This document shows, one piece after another, positions 1 to 7,858 of a stretch of 64,000 bases of DNA. The first letter of the stretch is position 1, and each line of letters opens with the position of its first letter. Position numbers and translations under genes: made by a program. Below the pieces are notes generated by a model that had not been told where the DNA came from, ran no database searches, and saw nothing but the letters and a program-made list of their open reading frames with translations. This stretch comes from Paenibacillus baekrokdamisoli. GTDB taxonomy: Bacteria; Bacillota; Bacilli; Paenibacillales; Paenibacillaceae. The stretch is taken from contig NZ_AP019308.1 in the NCBI RefSeq assembly GCF_003945345.1, positions 6,204,001-6,268,000 on the forward strand. Reading direction: 5' to 3'.

Positions 1-2
1 TT

Positions 3-164
3 CCGATTGTGGTTGGACGTCAAACGCTTGCTGTCCTTCTGGCCGGGAACCGAAGAGAACATGTCCATGTTTCAATTGATCGCCATTTAGTGCTGAATGC
101 TGGAGCTCAGTTAACAGCTTTTATTGTTCAGCAGCAGAATAACCCGAACTTCTCCCTGATTTGA
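3..164 (+). CDS. C-terminal end of an unidentified protein (partial)
   Basis: An open frame enters from the left edge and ends at a TGA at 162-164, giving the last 53 residues of a protein that starts outside the window. The tail contains alternating hydrophobic stretches (VVGRQTLAVLLAGN and LVLNAGAQLTAFIVQQQ). The second stretch loosely resembles the end of a TrkA-C-type regulatory domain of ion channels, but this is weak. It is followed 43 bases later by the response regulator on the same strand. Identity cannot be settled from this fragment. Confidence 0.4.
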   Translation, partial: PIVVGRQTLAVLLAGNRREHVHVSIDRHLVLNAGAQLTAFIVQQQNNPNFSLI

Positions 165-207
165 TATACTAGGTGCAGTAGCACAACATACAGGGGGAGG
201 TAAGTAA

Positions 208-861
208 ATGGTTCGTATTATGGTAGTGGATGATCATGCCGTCGTTCGTTCTGGAATGGTCATGCTGCTCGGCGGTAAGAACGGCATGGAGATCGTAGGC
301 GAGGCAGCGGATGGCGACGAAGCGATTCGTTTGGCTGAAACAATCAAACCTGATGTCGTTCTAATGGATATTAGCATGCCCAGCGGTAAAGATGGACTTA
401 CAGCTACAACGGAGCTGAAGAAGCGCCTTCCGGATACAGCCGTTCTTATTCTGACGATGCATGATGATGAGGCGTATTTATTTCGCGCCATTCAGGCAGG
501 TGCATCCGGCTATTTACTTAAGAGCGCGTCGCATGAGGAGCTCATAAGCGCAATTCGCAGTGTTGCCGAAGGCAACGCTTATTTGCATCCCACGGCAACG
601 AAAAGGCTCATGAGCGATTACCTCGATAAGCTGAAGCGCGGGGATTATGGCGATACCTATGAGCTATTGTCCGATCGGGAGAAGGAAATTATGGCCAAGG
701 TAGCGCAGGGTTTCTCCAATAAGGAGATTGCGGATCAGCTGATCATCAGTGTGAAGACGGTAGAATCTCATAAGAGCAACTTGATGGATAAGCTGGGGCT
801 GAAGACCAAACCGGATCTGGTGAAACTAGCTATGAAGAAGGGATTGCTGAATTATGACTGA
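208..861 (+). CDS. NarL/LuxR-family response regulator
   Basis: This is a two-component response regulator of 217 residues, the usual length of the NarL/DegU class. Residues 1-120 form the receiver domain with the acidic pair VVDDH near the start, phospho-acceptor Asp54 in VLMDISMP and the conserved lysine in YLLKSA. Residues 150-215 form a LuxR-type helix-turn-helix (LSDREKEIMAKVAQGFSNKEIA, then VKTVESHKSNLMDKL). A GGGGGAGG ribosome binding site precedes the ATG. The stop overlaps the start of the histidine kinase gene by 8 bases, so the two are translationally coupled and very probably partners. The target genes are unknown; the DoxX-like and universal stress genes downstream are possible candidates. 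Confidence 0.93.
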   Translation: MVRIMVVDDHAVVRSGMVMLLGGKNGMEIVGEAADGDEAIRLAETIKPDVVLMDISMPSGKDGLTATTELKKRLPDTAVLILTMHDDEAYLFRAIQAGASGYLLKSASHEELISAIRSVAEGNAYLHPTATKRLMSDYLDKLKRGDYGDTYELLSDREKEIMAKVAQGFSNKEIADQLIISVKTVESHKSNLMDKLGLKTKPDLVKLAMKKGLLNYD

Positions 862-1966
862 TACAGGAGGGAGAGAGCATGCAGCCGCTGGCAAAATAGC
901 CGGTGATGTAGCCAAGCTCATGGCTGAAATCGATGACCGGTTGACGGACTCTCAATATCGGGACATGCTGAAGCGATCCTTGAAGCAGTTTTCGGACGTC
1001 AAGTTTGCACTTGATGAAGCTTCTATTGTAGCGATCACCAACCGGAAGGGCAATATTAAGTATGTGAATGATAAATTCTGTGAAATATCCGGCTACGGCC
1101 GGGAGGAACTGATTGGACAGGATCATCGTATTATTAACTCACGCTATCACGATAAAGGCTTTTTTCAAGAGCTGTGGCGAACGATTGCAGCGGGTAACGT
1201 GTGGCGAGGCGACATTAAGAATCTGGCTAAGAATGGTCGGTTGTACTGGGTAAATACGACGATTGTCCCTTTTTTGGAGGAAGACGGCAAGCCCTATCAG
1301 TATCTAGCCATTCGTCATGAGGTTACTCGCCTGAAGGAAACCGAGGAAGAGCTGCAGAACATGATGGCGCAGATGATGGGGATTCAAGAGGAGGAGCGCA
1401 GACGAATTTCACGTGATTTGCATGATGGAATTGGTCAAAGTCTCTTCAGCTTGAAAATTTCACTGGATCGTATCTTATTAGATCATGAATCGGATGATCT
1501 GAAGCTGCTTAGACAGGATGTAACCCAATTAATGACGGATGTCCGGGGGCTCGCATGGGAGCTGCGACCGTCTGTACTTGATGATCTCGGCGTTGTTCCT
1601 GCTTTGCGCACGTATATCGAGCATTTCAGCAGCTATTATGGGATACGCGTACATTTTGAGAGCGGGTTAAGTGAACGTCCACCTTTGCTGGTAGAGACGA
1701 CGATCTTCCGCGTTGTTCAAGAGGCGCTCACGAATGTCAGCAAATATGCAGATGTTTCTGAGGCGGCTGTGTATGTAACGGAGCATGAGGGATACATTCA
1801 AACGATCGTTGAAGACAAGGGAGTCGGATTTACGAGAGGCAAAAGCGGAGGCGGCGTTGGCTTGTTCAGTATGGAAGAGAGGGCGCGATCCGTTGGCGGC
1901 GAGCTGCAGATTCATTCCATTATGGGGCAGGGGACAACGGTGGTGCTCAAGATTTTCGCTAAATAG
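854..1966 (+). CDS. Cytosolic PAS-domain sensor histidine kinase (NarL-partner type)
   Basis: The 370-residue protein has no membrane segment. A PAS domain lies at about residues 50-165 (VAITNRKGNIKYVNDKFCEISGY is typical), then a HisKA_3 dimerisation domain with the phospho-acceptor His190 in SRDLHDGIGQ, and an HATPase domain to the end (QEALTNVSKYA, VEDKGVGF, GVGLFSMEERA). This arrangement belongs to the DegS/NreB class, whose partners are NarL-type regulators such as the one immediately upstream. NreB senses oxygen through an iron-sulphur cluster bound by cysteines; here only one cysteine (FCEISG) is seen in the PAS region, so an Fe-S cluster is not supported. The signal is unknown. Confidence 0.92.
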   Translation: MTDTGGREHAAAGKIAGDVAKLMAEIDDRLTDSQYRDMLKRSLKQFSDVKFALDEASIVAITNRKGNIKYVNDKFCEISGYGREELIGQDHRIINSRYHDKGFFQELWRTIAAGNVWRGDIKNLAKNGRLYWVNTTIVPFLEEDGKPYQYLAIRHEVTRLKETEEELQNMMAQMMGIQEEERRRISRDLHDGIGQSLFSLKISLDRILLDHESDDLKLLRQDVTQLMTDVRGLAWELRPSVLDDLGVVPALRTYIEHFSSYYGIRVHFESGLSERPPLLVETTIFRVVQEALTNVSKYADVSEAAVYVTEHEGYIQTIVEDKGVGFTRGKSGGGVGLFSMEERARSVGGELQIHSIMGQGTTVVLKIFAK

Positions 1967-2065
1967 AAGTGTGATATAACGCACAGCGTTCTCCTTTCAT
2001 TTCCAGCATAATGAGGATATAGGATATTCCAAATCCAAGCTGAGTTCCGAGAGGAGATGACCGTT

Positions 2066-2596
2066 ATGGTCATGAAATGGTACAATGAGAATAGGTGGGC
2101 GGCAGTTCTAATCACATTGGTAAGAGTCTATCTAGGCTGGCAGTGGCTGGATGCAGGCTGGCATAAGCTAACAGGTAAGGAAGCATTCGATGCGAGTGGG
2201 TTTATTAAAGGCGCGGTGGCTAAACCGGTGGCTGATCATGCGACAAATGCAGTCATTTATCCTAATTACACGTACTTTTTAGAGCATGTTGTCACTCCGA
2301 GCATGAAGCTGATTAATATTCTTATCCCTATTGGTGAAACGCTGATTGGACTTGGCTTAATCCTTGGTGGATTTACGTTGGTGGCTGGATTCTTCGGACT
2401 GGTGCTGAATTTTCTGTTCCTGTTTGCTGGGACGGTAAGCACGAATCCTTGGCTTCTGCTGCTGGGTGTGATTGTGTTCCTTGCAGGCACTAACGCAGGC
2501 CGCTTCGGGATCGATCGTTATTTGAATCCCCTTGTTCAAAAAGGTTGGAATCGGGTAATGAATAAGACGAATAAAGATCAAGCTATTAGAAGCTAA
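2066..2596 (+). CDS. DoxX-like integral membrane protein
   Basis: This small membrane protein has four likely transmembrane segments. The N-terminal signature LVRVYLGWQWLDAGWHKLTG is typical of the DoxX family, which is linked to redox and thiol stress in other bacteria. A GAGGAG site at 2051-2056 lies one base before an upstream in-frame ATG at 2057 and nine bases before the ATG at 2066, so the latter is preferred (176 residues); an ATG at 2072 is also possible. The gene is followed 29 bases later by a universal stress protein gene on the same strand. The pair may be a small stress operon under the two-component system upstream, but this is inference. Confidence 0.85.
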   Translation: MVMKWYNENRWAAVLITLVRVYLGWQWLDAGWHKLTGKEAFDASGFIKGAVAKPVADHATNAVIYPNYTYFLEHVVTPSMKLINILIPIGETLIGLGLILGGFTLVAGFFGLVLNFLFLFAGTVSTNPWLLLLGVIVFLAGTNAGRFGIDRYLNPLVQKGWNRVMNKTNKDQAIRS

Positions 2597-2625
2597 CAAA
2601 TAGATAAATTCTAGGAGGTAATCGC

Positions 2626-3051
2626 ATGTTCGCAAGAATTCTTGTAGGTTACGATGGTTCAGAATGTTCCCAAAGAGCACTTGATGTTGCTGTGAAAATG
2701 GTGGAGGAGAATCGGGCCTCCGTTATAACGGTTGCTCATGTCTATCATTTGCCTAGCATGGTTCTTAGTCAGGGATATGCGATTCCTGAATCCTTTGTAA
2801 AGGAATTCGATGAGCAGGCCAAAGCGATGACCTCCGAAGCACTGACGAGAATCGCGCATCTGCCAGAATCGCATGCCGTCACTTTGAACGGAACACCGTA
2901 TCAAGCCATTCTTGAATATGCGGATGAGAACGGCAGCGATCTGATCATCATCGGCAGCAGAGGGCTTGGCGGCTTCCGGGAGATGATGCTCGGCAGCGTG
3001 AGCCATCGTATTGTCCAGCATGCGAAGATACCCGTCATGGTTGTGAAATAA
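2626..3051 (+). CDS. Universal stress protein (UspA family)
   Basis: The 141-residue protein is a single UspA domain. It begins with the typical FARILVGYDGSECSQRAL strand-loop-helix and carries the ATP-binding type motif G-x2-G-x9-G-S in GSRGLGGFREMMLGSVSH, followed by the usual C-terminal strand IPVMVVK. ATP-binding members act as small cytosolic stress proteins. A TAGGAGGT ribosome binding site lies eight bases before the ATG. A strong intrinsic terminator follows. Confidence 0.93.
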   Translation: MFARILVGYDGSECSQRALDVAVKMVEENRASVITVAHVYHLPSMVLSQGYAIPESFVKEFDEQAKAMTSEALTRIAHLPESHAVTLNGTPYQAILEYADENGSDLIIIGSRGLGGFREMMLGSVSHRIVQHAKIPVMVVK

Positions 3052-3094
3052 GGAAGGGGCTTTCCCTTCCTTTGCCAATCGAATAGCGACGTAG

Positions 3095-3124
3095 AAGAGC
3101 CGATCCTCTAGATCGGCTCTTTTA
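3095..3124 (+). terminator. Intrinsic terminator after the Usp gene
   Basis: A perfect ten-base-pair stem (AGAGCCGATC with GATCGGCTCT, loop CTCTA) is followed by TTTT. It closes the transcription unit of the first genes and marks the left edge of the A+T-rich cassette array. Confidence 0.85.
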
Positions 3125-3181
3125 ATAAGTTTTTGGGGTATCAGTTTCTAATAAAAAGAAGGCTAGACGAAGTAATCTGCA

Positions 3182-3940
3182 TTAGTGAAATACACTGAAT
3201 TCTATTATGTTTTTATATCCTGCATTTATTAATAAGCTTCTAAATGTATCAGTTAGTTCTAATCCATTTAATCCTTCCTTAGGCAAGCACTTTCCCATAT
3301 TAATGCAAAAGGCAAAGTAATACGGTTTGATTGTAATTTCTACCTCTTCTCCTGTATAACCTAACCTAAATAGAATAGTAATTTCATCTTTGTTTCCTTC
3401 AGTACTATGTAAAAATGGCATAGTATTAAAACTGAGAACTTTAGTTTGTTTCCCTTTATTGAATATCCTATCCATAAAACTTATTTTTTCTGCAATGTTT
3501 ATATGGATAGATGATTCGACATCGAAATCAGAATATATACTTTTGCCATTGTGAATAATATCCAGTACTTGCTCTCCAAATGGTAATAATACTCTGTTAC
3601 CACCAATAATAGAAAGTGTATGACCATAGAGATCTTCAACATCTTCAATCATAAAAGTATTCTGCTTAAAGATTCTAGTATATTTCTCGGAATTAGATGA
3701 TTCGTACAAATCAATATCAATTCGAAAGTCACCCTCTATATTAGATCCATCAACAATAAACTTCTGTAGGTTTATTGTTTGTTTTTGATCTTGTGATTCA
3801 TGCGGATTAATTAAAAACTGTATTTCTTCATTATCTAACATTCCTTCCTCACAAAAAGATTGAAGTATTCCAATAACCCGGTCAATTTTAATTCCGGGTT
3901 CTGTCTCAAGTAAAATGTAATGTGAATATTCAACTCCCAT
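3182..3940 (-). CDS. Hypothetical protein, cassette 5 of the array
   Basis: I do not recognise this 252-residue, probably cytosolic protein. It begins MGVEYSHYILLETEPGIKID, has no signal peptide or membrane segment and no enzyme motif I can name. The ATG is preceded by ACAGGAGGTACTTC. Its coding sequence is visibly richer in A+T than the flanking host genes. Upstream lies element A; downstream, unlike the other array genes, no second element follows, and the host terminator at 3095 is reached within 60 bases. This is therefore the last unit of the array as counted in the direction of transcription, and its own 3' element seems lost or never existed. Confidence 0.75.
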   Translation of the reverse strand: MGVEYSHYILLETEPGIKIDRVIGILQSFCEEGMLDNEEIQFLINPHESQDQKQTINLQKFIVDGSNIEGDFRIDIDLYESSNSEKYTRIFKQNTFMIEDVEDLYGHTLSIIGGNRVLLPFGEQVLDIIHNGKSIYSDFDVESSIHINIAEKISFMDRIFNKGKQTKVLSFNTMPFLHSTEGNKDEITILFRLGYTGEEVEITIKPYYFAFCINMGKCLPKEGLNGLELTDTFRSLLINAGYKNIIEFSVFH

Positions 3941-3976
3941 GAAGTACCTCCTGTTATTTGTCTATGAGATTATTTC

Positions 3977-4140
3977 CTATAACGTTGTCGTATTCACGAA
4001 CCCGAGAGCCTTAAGTGAACGGAGAGAACGGGTCATCAGACTAAGGCGCGCAGTGGTTGTCCGGCTGAGTATACTTTCTGGCTTATCAACTTCGGTCCGG
4101 ACCAAGGGCGAATGCCCGCAGCGTGAATACGGTGTTATAC
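3977..4140 (-). repeat. attC-like cassette element A (164 bp)
   Basis: The ends are inverted: CTATAAC at the left and GTTATAC at the right, then a second inner pair GTATTCACG and CGTGAATAC. Read on the minus strand (the sense of the genes) this is GTATAAC-ACC-GTATTCACG at the start and CGTGAATAC-GACAAC-GTTATAG at the end, the order of R and L boxes in integron attC sites. Inside are three hairpins: one closed by CCTTA/TAAGG and CCCG/CGGG, one by TTGTCCGG/CCGGACCAA, and one by GGGC-GAAT-GCCC. It separates the gene at 4162-4614 from that at 3182-3940. Confidence 0.7.
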
Positions 4141-4161
4141 GATGCCTTTGCCTTCTTCGAA

Positions 4162-4614
4162 TTAACTCTCATCTAATTCCTTACTTGCTTTAAATAATTC
4201 ATCATTTTTGTCTAAATTCCTTAAAGTTTCTTCAACATCAAGCTTTTCTAATGTTTTCATTATTATTAAATGTTCGATATGAAAACCTGATTCTACACAA
4301 GAATTATTAAAATAATTTCTTGTTTTTTCAGGTGTTGTAACCATAGACCATCGCCTACTTCCATCCGAAAATATCATACTAATATCTATAAAATCTAATT
4401 CGTCTATTTCATCATCGAACTTCCAACTTCTTAAAATAGGTATCTCTACAATGCCATCTACAAAATGCCCCTTATGTATCCATAATCGTTTTCCATGATC
4501 TCCAGCAATTCTATATTTATAATCTTCAATTTTAAATACTTCGTATATTTTCCCTCTTGTGAGTGCATGGGAATATACACCTATACGTGTACAAGTAACA
4601 TAGTGGGCATCCAT
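4162..4614 (-). CDS. Hypothetical protein, cassette 4 of the array
   Basis: The 150-residue protein is unrecognised. It starts MDAHYVTCTRIGVYSH, is rich in charged residues and lacks membrane segments; the first 55 residues could form a small beta-rich domain. The open frame extends upstream to 4665, but that part overlaps the end of element B; the ATG at 4614 has GGAGGTG eleven bases before it and is preferred. The stop lies 21 bases before the R-box-like end of element A, as is common for integron cassette genes. Base composition is A+T-rich. Confidence 0.7.
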   Translation of the reverse strand: MDAHYVTCTRIGVYSHALTRGKIYEVFKIEDYKYRIAGDHGKRLWIHKGHFVDGIVEIPILRSWKFDDEIDELDFIDISMIFSDGSRRWSMVTTPEKTRNYFNNSCVESGFHIEHLIIMKTLEKLDVEETLRNLDKNDELFKASKELDES

Positions 4615-4661
4615 GAAATAGAAATCACCTCCATTTATTCTTAATTCCTGGCAGAGGTTTC

Positions 4662-4835
4662 GCATAACGTTTGTACATTCACGAACCCTACTGGCTTAAG
4701 CAGCTGGTTGATCCAGCGCAGCGATCGGTATCGGAGACTTAGCCAATGTAGGGTTGTCCCTGGATCCGCTTCTCTGCCAATTGCTGCTCGGGGACCGAGA
4801 GCCGTCAGGCCCGATGCGTGAATGCGATGTTATAC
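4662..4835 (-). repeat. attC-like cassette element B (174 bp)
   Basis: The outer ends are GCATAAC and GTTATAC, with inner arms CATTCACG and CGTGAATG. Hairpin 1 differs in sequence from the other copies but keeps pairing (ACCCTAC with GTAGGGT, then GGCTTAAG with CTTAGCC). Hairpin 2 is closed by TTGTCCC and GGGACCGA, and hairpin 3 by GCC-GTCA-GGC. Compared with A, C and D, several stems show changes on both sides that keep base pairing, which indicates selection for structure. It lies between the DUF2971 gene and the gene at 4162. Confidence 0.7.
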
Positions 4836-4873
4836 GATGCCTGTGCCATTTTTGGATAAGTCCAACAAACTAT

Positions 4874-5765
4874 CTAATACCTTAATGGAATTCGCGAACG
4901 TTCCACAGAAATAGAATCATACCCTTGTTTGATAAGCAAGAATTCTAATCCTACTTGGGCATTGTCGACGTTGTTTTTAGGACCAATAGTAATACTCTGT
5001 ATTGGTAGTTTTTTTGAACTTGTAAGCGGTCTTACCTCGATATAAGGTGTAATGATTCCGCTCTTCTCTCTAAAGAGCACTTTTTGATTATATTTTGCTT
5101 CGTTATGGTCAATATCGTGTTGAAAAAAGACAACTCTATATTCCTCTTCATGAGAGAAACATGGGTCCTTAAAAAAACATTCCAAATAGCATGAATATTA
5201 CAACTAATATATCAATTCCTATTTTCAATTTTTCTCGATTTTCTTCACTTTCATCAACAATAAAATCATCAATTTCTACACGGTATTTTTCAATTTCTTT
5301 CCTAATTAGTTCGATTTGCGCATCTCTGTCATAGATGACTCTACCATCTACGTTCATCGGAGATTTTTCTAGTATTTCTCTTAATGCACCACCTTCAAAA
5401 CCAATATTGTACCCATAATAACTTGAATAATTGGACCATAGTGTTAAAGAATCTGGATTTACAGTCAATGATAAAATATAATAATTTTGCCCATTAACAT
5501 CTCCATTTGAACCGTATTCTATATATGCTTTTTCACTCATAATCATATACATAACATTACTAGAGAGATTTAATTCTCTACCTGCATCAACAATTAACTC
5601 ATTGATATATTTAGTTTCTGAAATGTCATTCAAGTAATTACTTTTTGAAACCCACAAGCACTCATTACTTATAATCCCAAGTAGACCTGAAGCACTTGTA
5701 TAATGGTAAAGTGTTCCACTCTCTATCTGATCTAAGAAATCATCCGAATTTCTATATTTATTCAA
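4874..5765 (-). pseudogene. DUF2971 family protein broken by a frameshift, cassette 3
   Basis: Two adjacent frames together make one DUF2971 protein. The first part begins at a TTG at 5765 (GGAGG eight bases before it) with the family signature LYHYTSASGLLGIISN and LWVSKSNYLNDISE. It runs out at 5169 just after a run of seven T on the coding strand. The second frame continues with FFKDPCFSHEEEYRVVF, the typical second half, and ends at 4874. A run of six T would restore one frame of about 297 codons. The break may be a real mutation, a sequencing error in a homopolymer, or slippage during expression. DUF2971 proteins are often found beside mobile or defence genes; their function is not known to me. 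Confidence 0.8.
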
Positions 5766-5823
5766 TGAATGAACCTCCATTTTATGATTGTTTGGATTTG
5801 AGATATTTATTTGCACGGATTTC

Positions 5824-5987
5824 GTATAACGTTCTTGTATTCACGAACCCGAGAGCCTTTAGTGACCGTCAGGGAACGGGTCGTTAGATTTAGGCTCGCA
5901 GTGGTTGTCCGGCTGATTCCACTCCCATGCTTTAGCTTCTACCGGACCAAGGGGCGGATGCCCCGAAGCGTGAATTCAGTGTTATGT
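5824..5987 (-). repeat. attC-like cassette element C (164 bp)
   Basis: The ends are GTATAAC and GTTATGT, with inner arms GTATTCACG and CGTGAATTC. Hairpin 1 is closed by GAGCCT/AGGCTC and contains GACC/GGTC, hairpin 2 by TTGTCCGG/CCGGACCAA, hairpin 3 by GGGGC-GGAT-GCCCC. The stem of hairpin 3 is one pair longer than in A, with both sides changed. It separates the membrane protein gene (6027) from the DUF2971 gene. Confidence 0.72.
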
Positions 5988-6026
5988 GAAGTCATGTGCC
6001 ATCTCGGCATTACCCTAATGATTTTT

Positions 6027-6512
6027 CTATACCCATAGGTACATTGTATATGCCATAAATATAAATGATAGAGAAGCAAGTATGCTTTGAATTGTTAAAG
6101 AGATGTAAAAAATGCCGTTCTTTCTCTTGTTTTTTACTCGATATCGAAATAAGAAAATCACATACACAATACTAGAAATTAGAGCTCCTAATAACACATA
6201 ATCGAAATATGATCCGAATCGTTCATACGATTTATATATAAAGGTATCGGCCCACTGATTTTCTTCACTTTTGTAATAGGCGTCTAATAAGTCTATTATA
6301 AATACCAATATTGAGTAGATACTCACTCTAAATAATATTCCAAAAAATAAGTCCTTAAAAAACTTCTTTAAAGTAACATTCTGTTTATAATTATGATTTG
6401 CTGAACTACTAACAATAAGAGCTATTCCATAAACTAGACCTTCAATCAGAAAAAAAGGGATCAGGTAAATCAATCCTAAAATAATAAACACCACTGTAAA
6501 TTCGCCTATCAT
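6027..6512 (-). CDS. Hypothetical four-helix membrane protein, cassette 2
   Basis: The 161-residue product is unrecognised. It has about four hydrophobic segments (around residues 8-38, 60-82, 105-125 and 135-160), with short polar loops, so it should sit in the cytoplasmic membrane. The ATG at 6512 (MIGEFTVVF) has TTGGAG nine bases before it; an in-frame ATG at 6527 is less well placed. The stop is 39 bases before the R-box-like end of element C. A+T-rich composition matches its array neighbours. Confidence 0.65.
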   Translation of the reverse strand: MIGEFTVVFIILGLIYLIPFFLIEGLVYGIALIVSSSANHNYKQNVTLKKFFKDLFFGILFRVSIYSILVFIIDLLDAYYKSEENQWADTFIYKSYERFGSYFDYVLLGALISSIVYVIFLFRYRVKNKRKNGIFYISLTIQSILASLSFIFMAYTMYLWV

Positions 6513-6574
6513 AAATTCACACTCCAATAGGATCTTACTGAGTTATTATCAATTTTCAATCTTCACATGATTTC

Positions 6575-6760
6575 ACATAACGTTCTTGTATTCACGACTT
6601 TCTACCACCTTAAGCCCGAAGGGCGACCGCGATGCGGTTAGGTGGTGGGATGTGTCCGGCTGAATCTACTTCCTCACTGCTGAAATATCTCTCAGAGTCC
6701 ACTTCTAACTTCTGCCGGACCGAGGGCCGAATGGCCCGAAGCGTGAATATGGTGTTATCT
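6575..6760 (-). repeat. attC-like cassette element D (186 bp)
   Basis: The ends are ACATAAC and GTTATCT, with inner arms GTATTCACG and CGTGAATAT. Hairpin 1 is closed by ACCACC/GGTGGT and bears two small hairpins (GCCC-GAA-GGGC and CCGC-GAT-GCGG). Hairpin 2 is closed by GTCCGG/CCGGAC, hairpin 3 by GGGCC-GAAT-GGCCC. The TAA stop of the acetyltransferase gene lies inside the GTTATCT box (AGATAAC on the coding strand), an overlap often seen between cassette genes and attC sites. Confidence 0.72.
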
Positions 6761-7345
6761 GATGGCATGGCCTTCCTGAATCATCCTACAGTTCTCTTCG
6801 TTAATTATTGAATACAACTTCAAATCTTGAAACATTCCCTTTACAAATACGTGCTTTCTTAAAATACCCTCTAATTCCATTCCGCACTTCTCCATAACCC
6901 TAAATGATCCTGTATTTAATAAAAGACATCTTGCTTCAATTCTTACTAATTTCATCACTTCAAATCCATACTGAATTACTTTTCTCACAATTTCACTCAT
7001 AACGCCTTTATTCCAGTACTCTCTAGATAATGCATAAGCCAATTCTGCCCTTGATTGTTTTTCATCCAAATATACAAACCCTACAGTTCCAATAATTGTT
7101 TTAGTTTCTTTATCTTCAATTCCCCATGGAGCTAATTTATTCTCTTCATATAAGCAAATAATATGTTTTACAAAGCCCAGCGAGTCTTCGATGGTTGAAT
7201 GAGGGTACCAAGTAGTAAATTTAGATACTTCTTTATCTGAACAGTAGTTATAGATATCTCCTAAATCATTCAAAGTAATTTTCCTTAATATTACTCTCTC
7301 TGTTTCTAATACAGGGTTATTAAAGTTTGGAGTTTCACTAATCAT
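6755..7345 (-). CDS. GNAT-family N-acetyltransferase (RimJ/RimL-like), cassette 1
   Basis: The 196-residue protein is a GNAT acetyltransferase that would move an acetyl group from acetyl-CoA to an amine, perhaps a protein N-terminus or a small toxic compound. It has the RimJ/RimL features: ETERVILRKITLNDL at the start, WGIEDKETKTIIGTVGF in the middle, the acceptor-side strand AELAYALSREYWNKGVMSE and the late motif VRIEARCLLLNTGSFRVMEKCGM. The ATG at 7345 (MISETPNF) is taken as start. It is the first gene of the array in the direction of transcription. Acetyltransferases are among the most common integron cassette genes. Confidence 0.85.
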   Translation of the reverse strand: MISETPNFNNPVLETERVILRKITLNDLGDIYNYCSDKEVSKFTTWYPHSTIEDSLGFVKHIICLYEENKLAPWGIEDKETKTIIGTVGFVYLDEKQSRAELAYALSREYWNKGVMSEIVRKVIQYGFEVMKLVRIEARCLLLNTGSFRVMEKCGMELEGILRKHVFVKGMFQDLKLYSIINEENCRMIQEGHAIR

Positions 7346-7382
7346 TACTATCACTCTTTCTTTATGATATTGCCATGCTTTC

Positions 7383-7418
7383 AGCTAACGTCTTATTTGC
7401 GAACTTCGTTACGGCTAA
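7383..7418 (-). other. Possible recombination half-site at the array entry
   Basis: On the minus strand the sequence AAATAAGACGTTAGCTGAAAGC aligns with the downstream edges of elements A-D (AAGAACGTTATRYGAAAYC): ten or so positions around CGTTA and GAAA match. It carries GTTAGCT, which fits the attC R-box pattern closely, and pairs over a short distance with TAACG. No full 160 bp element is present, so it may be a decayed element or a primary (attI-like) site upstream of the first cassette. Confidence 0.35.
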
Positions 7419-7619
7419 TGTCGTTTCATTTTGCTTTGATAAAGATATTTCCATCAAGACCTGCCTTTTCCATTATATCAATGATTGAAAATACTGGAAA
7501 TAAAAAAGGAGGCTCACAAAGTCTCTAAAAGACTTTGCAACCCCCCGATGCTTTCGGTTATTTAGGTTGTAAAAGATAATTTAATCATATCATTGGATTA
7601 TTGCCAACACGAAACAAAA

Positions 7620-7761
7620 GCGAAGCGGACGGAATCGTTCTGAAGAAGCGATAGCGTTCGCCTTTGTCTCCTTATTTCTACCCCTAAGGGATAGAATCAA
7701 GAAATAGGGAGACAACAGCGATCGTAAGAATGATCCGTCCGCGCAGCGGGCTTCTACGCAC
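7620..7761. repeat. 142 bp palindromic dispersed repeat, copy 1
   Basis: This is one of three near-identical copies in the window (others at 16268 and 47346). The ends pair (GCGGACGGA with TCCGTCCGC), and the middle forms a long stem (TTTGTCTCCTTATTTCT with AGAAATAGGGAGACAA) closed by CCCCTAAGGG. It lies in the intergenic stretch between the cassette array and the YitT-like gene. A smaller hairpin (CAAAGTCT/AGACTTTG) lies at 7517-7537. Open frames crossing the repeat are not genes. Confidence 0.85.
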
Positions 7762-7858
7762 GATGCTTCGCATTTATCAAACACTTAATTTAGTGTTGAG
7801 CCGAATTTCGGGCTATATTTAATTTCGCTCTATTTATTATAAGGTTCAACATATCCGA

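Noticed and set aside
3939..4193. Open frame across element A on the plus strand (and a similar one at 5811-6038)
   Set aside because: They run through the structured attC-like elements, lack ribosome binding sites and show no protein-like pattern; they arise because the elements are repeated.
3977..6760. tRNA genes or T-box leaders, suggested by the cloverleaf shape
   Set aside because: No anticodon arm, TTC-loop sequence or CCA-type end is present, and the elements lie at gene ends rather than before synthetase genes.
7590..7784. Open frames inside the 142 bp repeat (also at 16241-16432 and 47423-47611)
   Set aside because: The same peptide recurs only because the DNA repeats; the sequence is explained by palindromic pairing and has no start signals.
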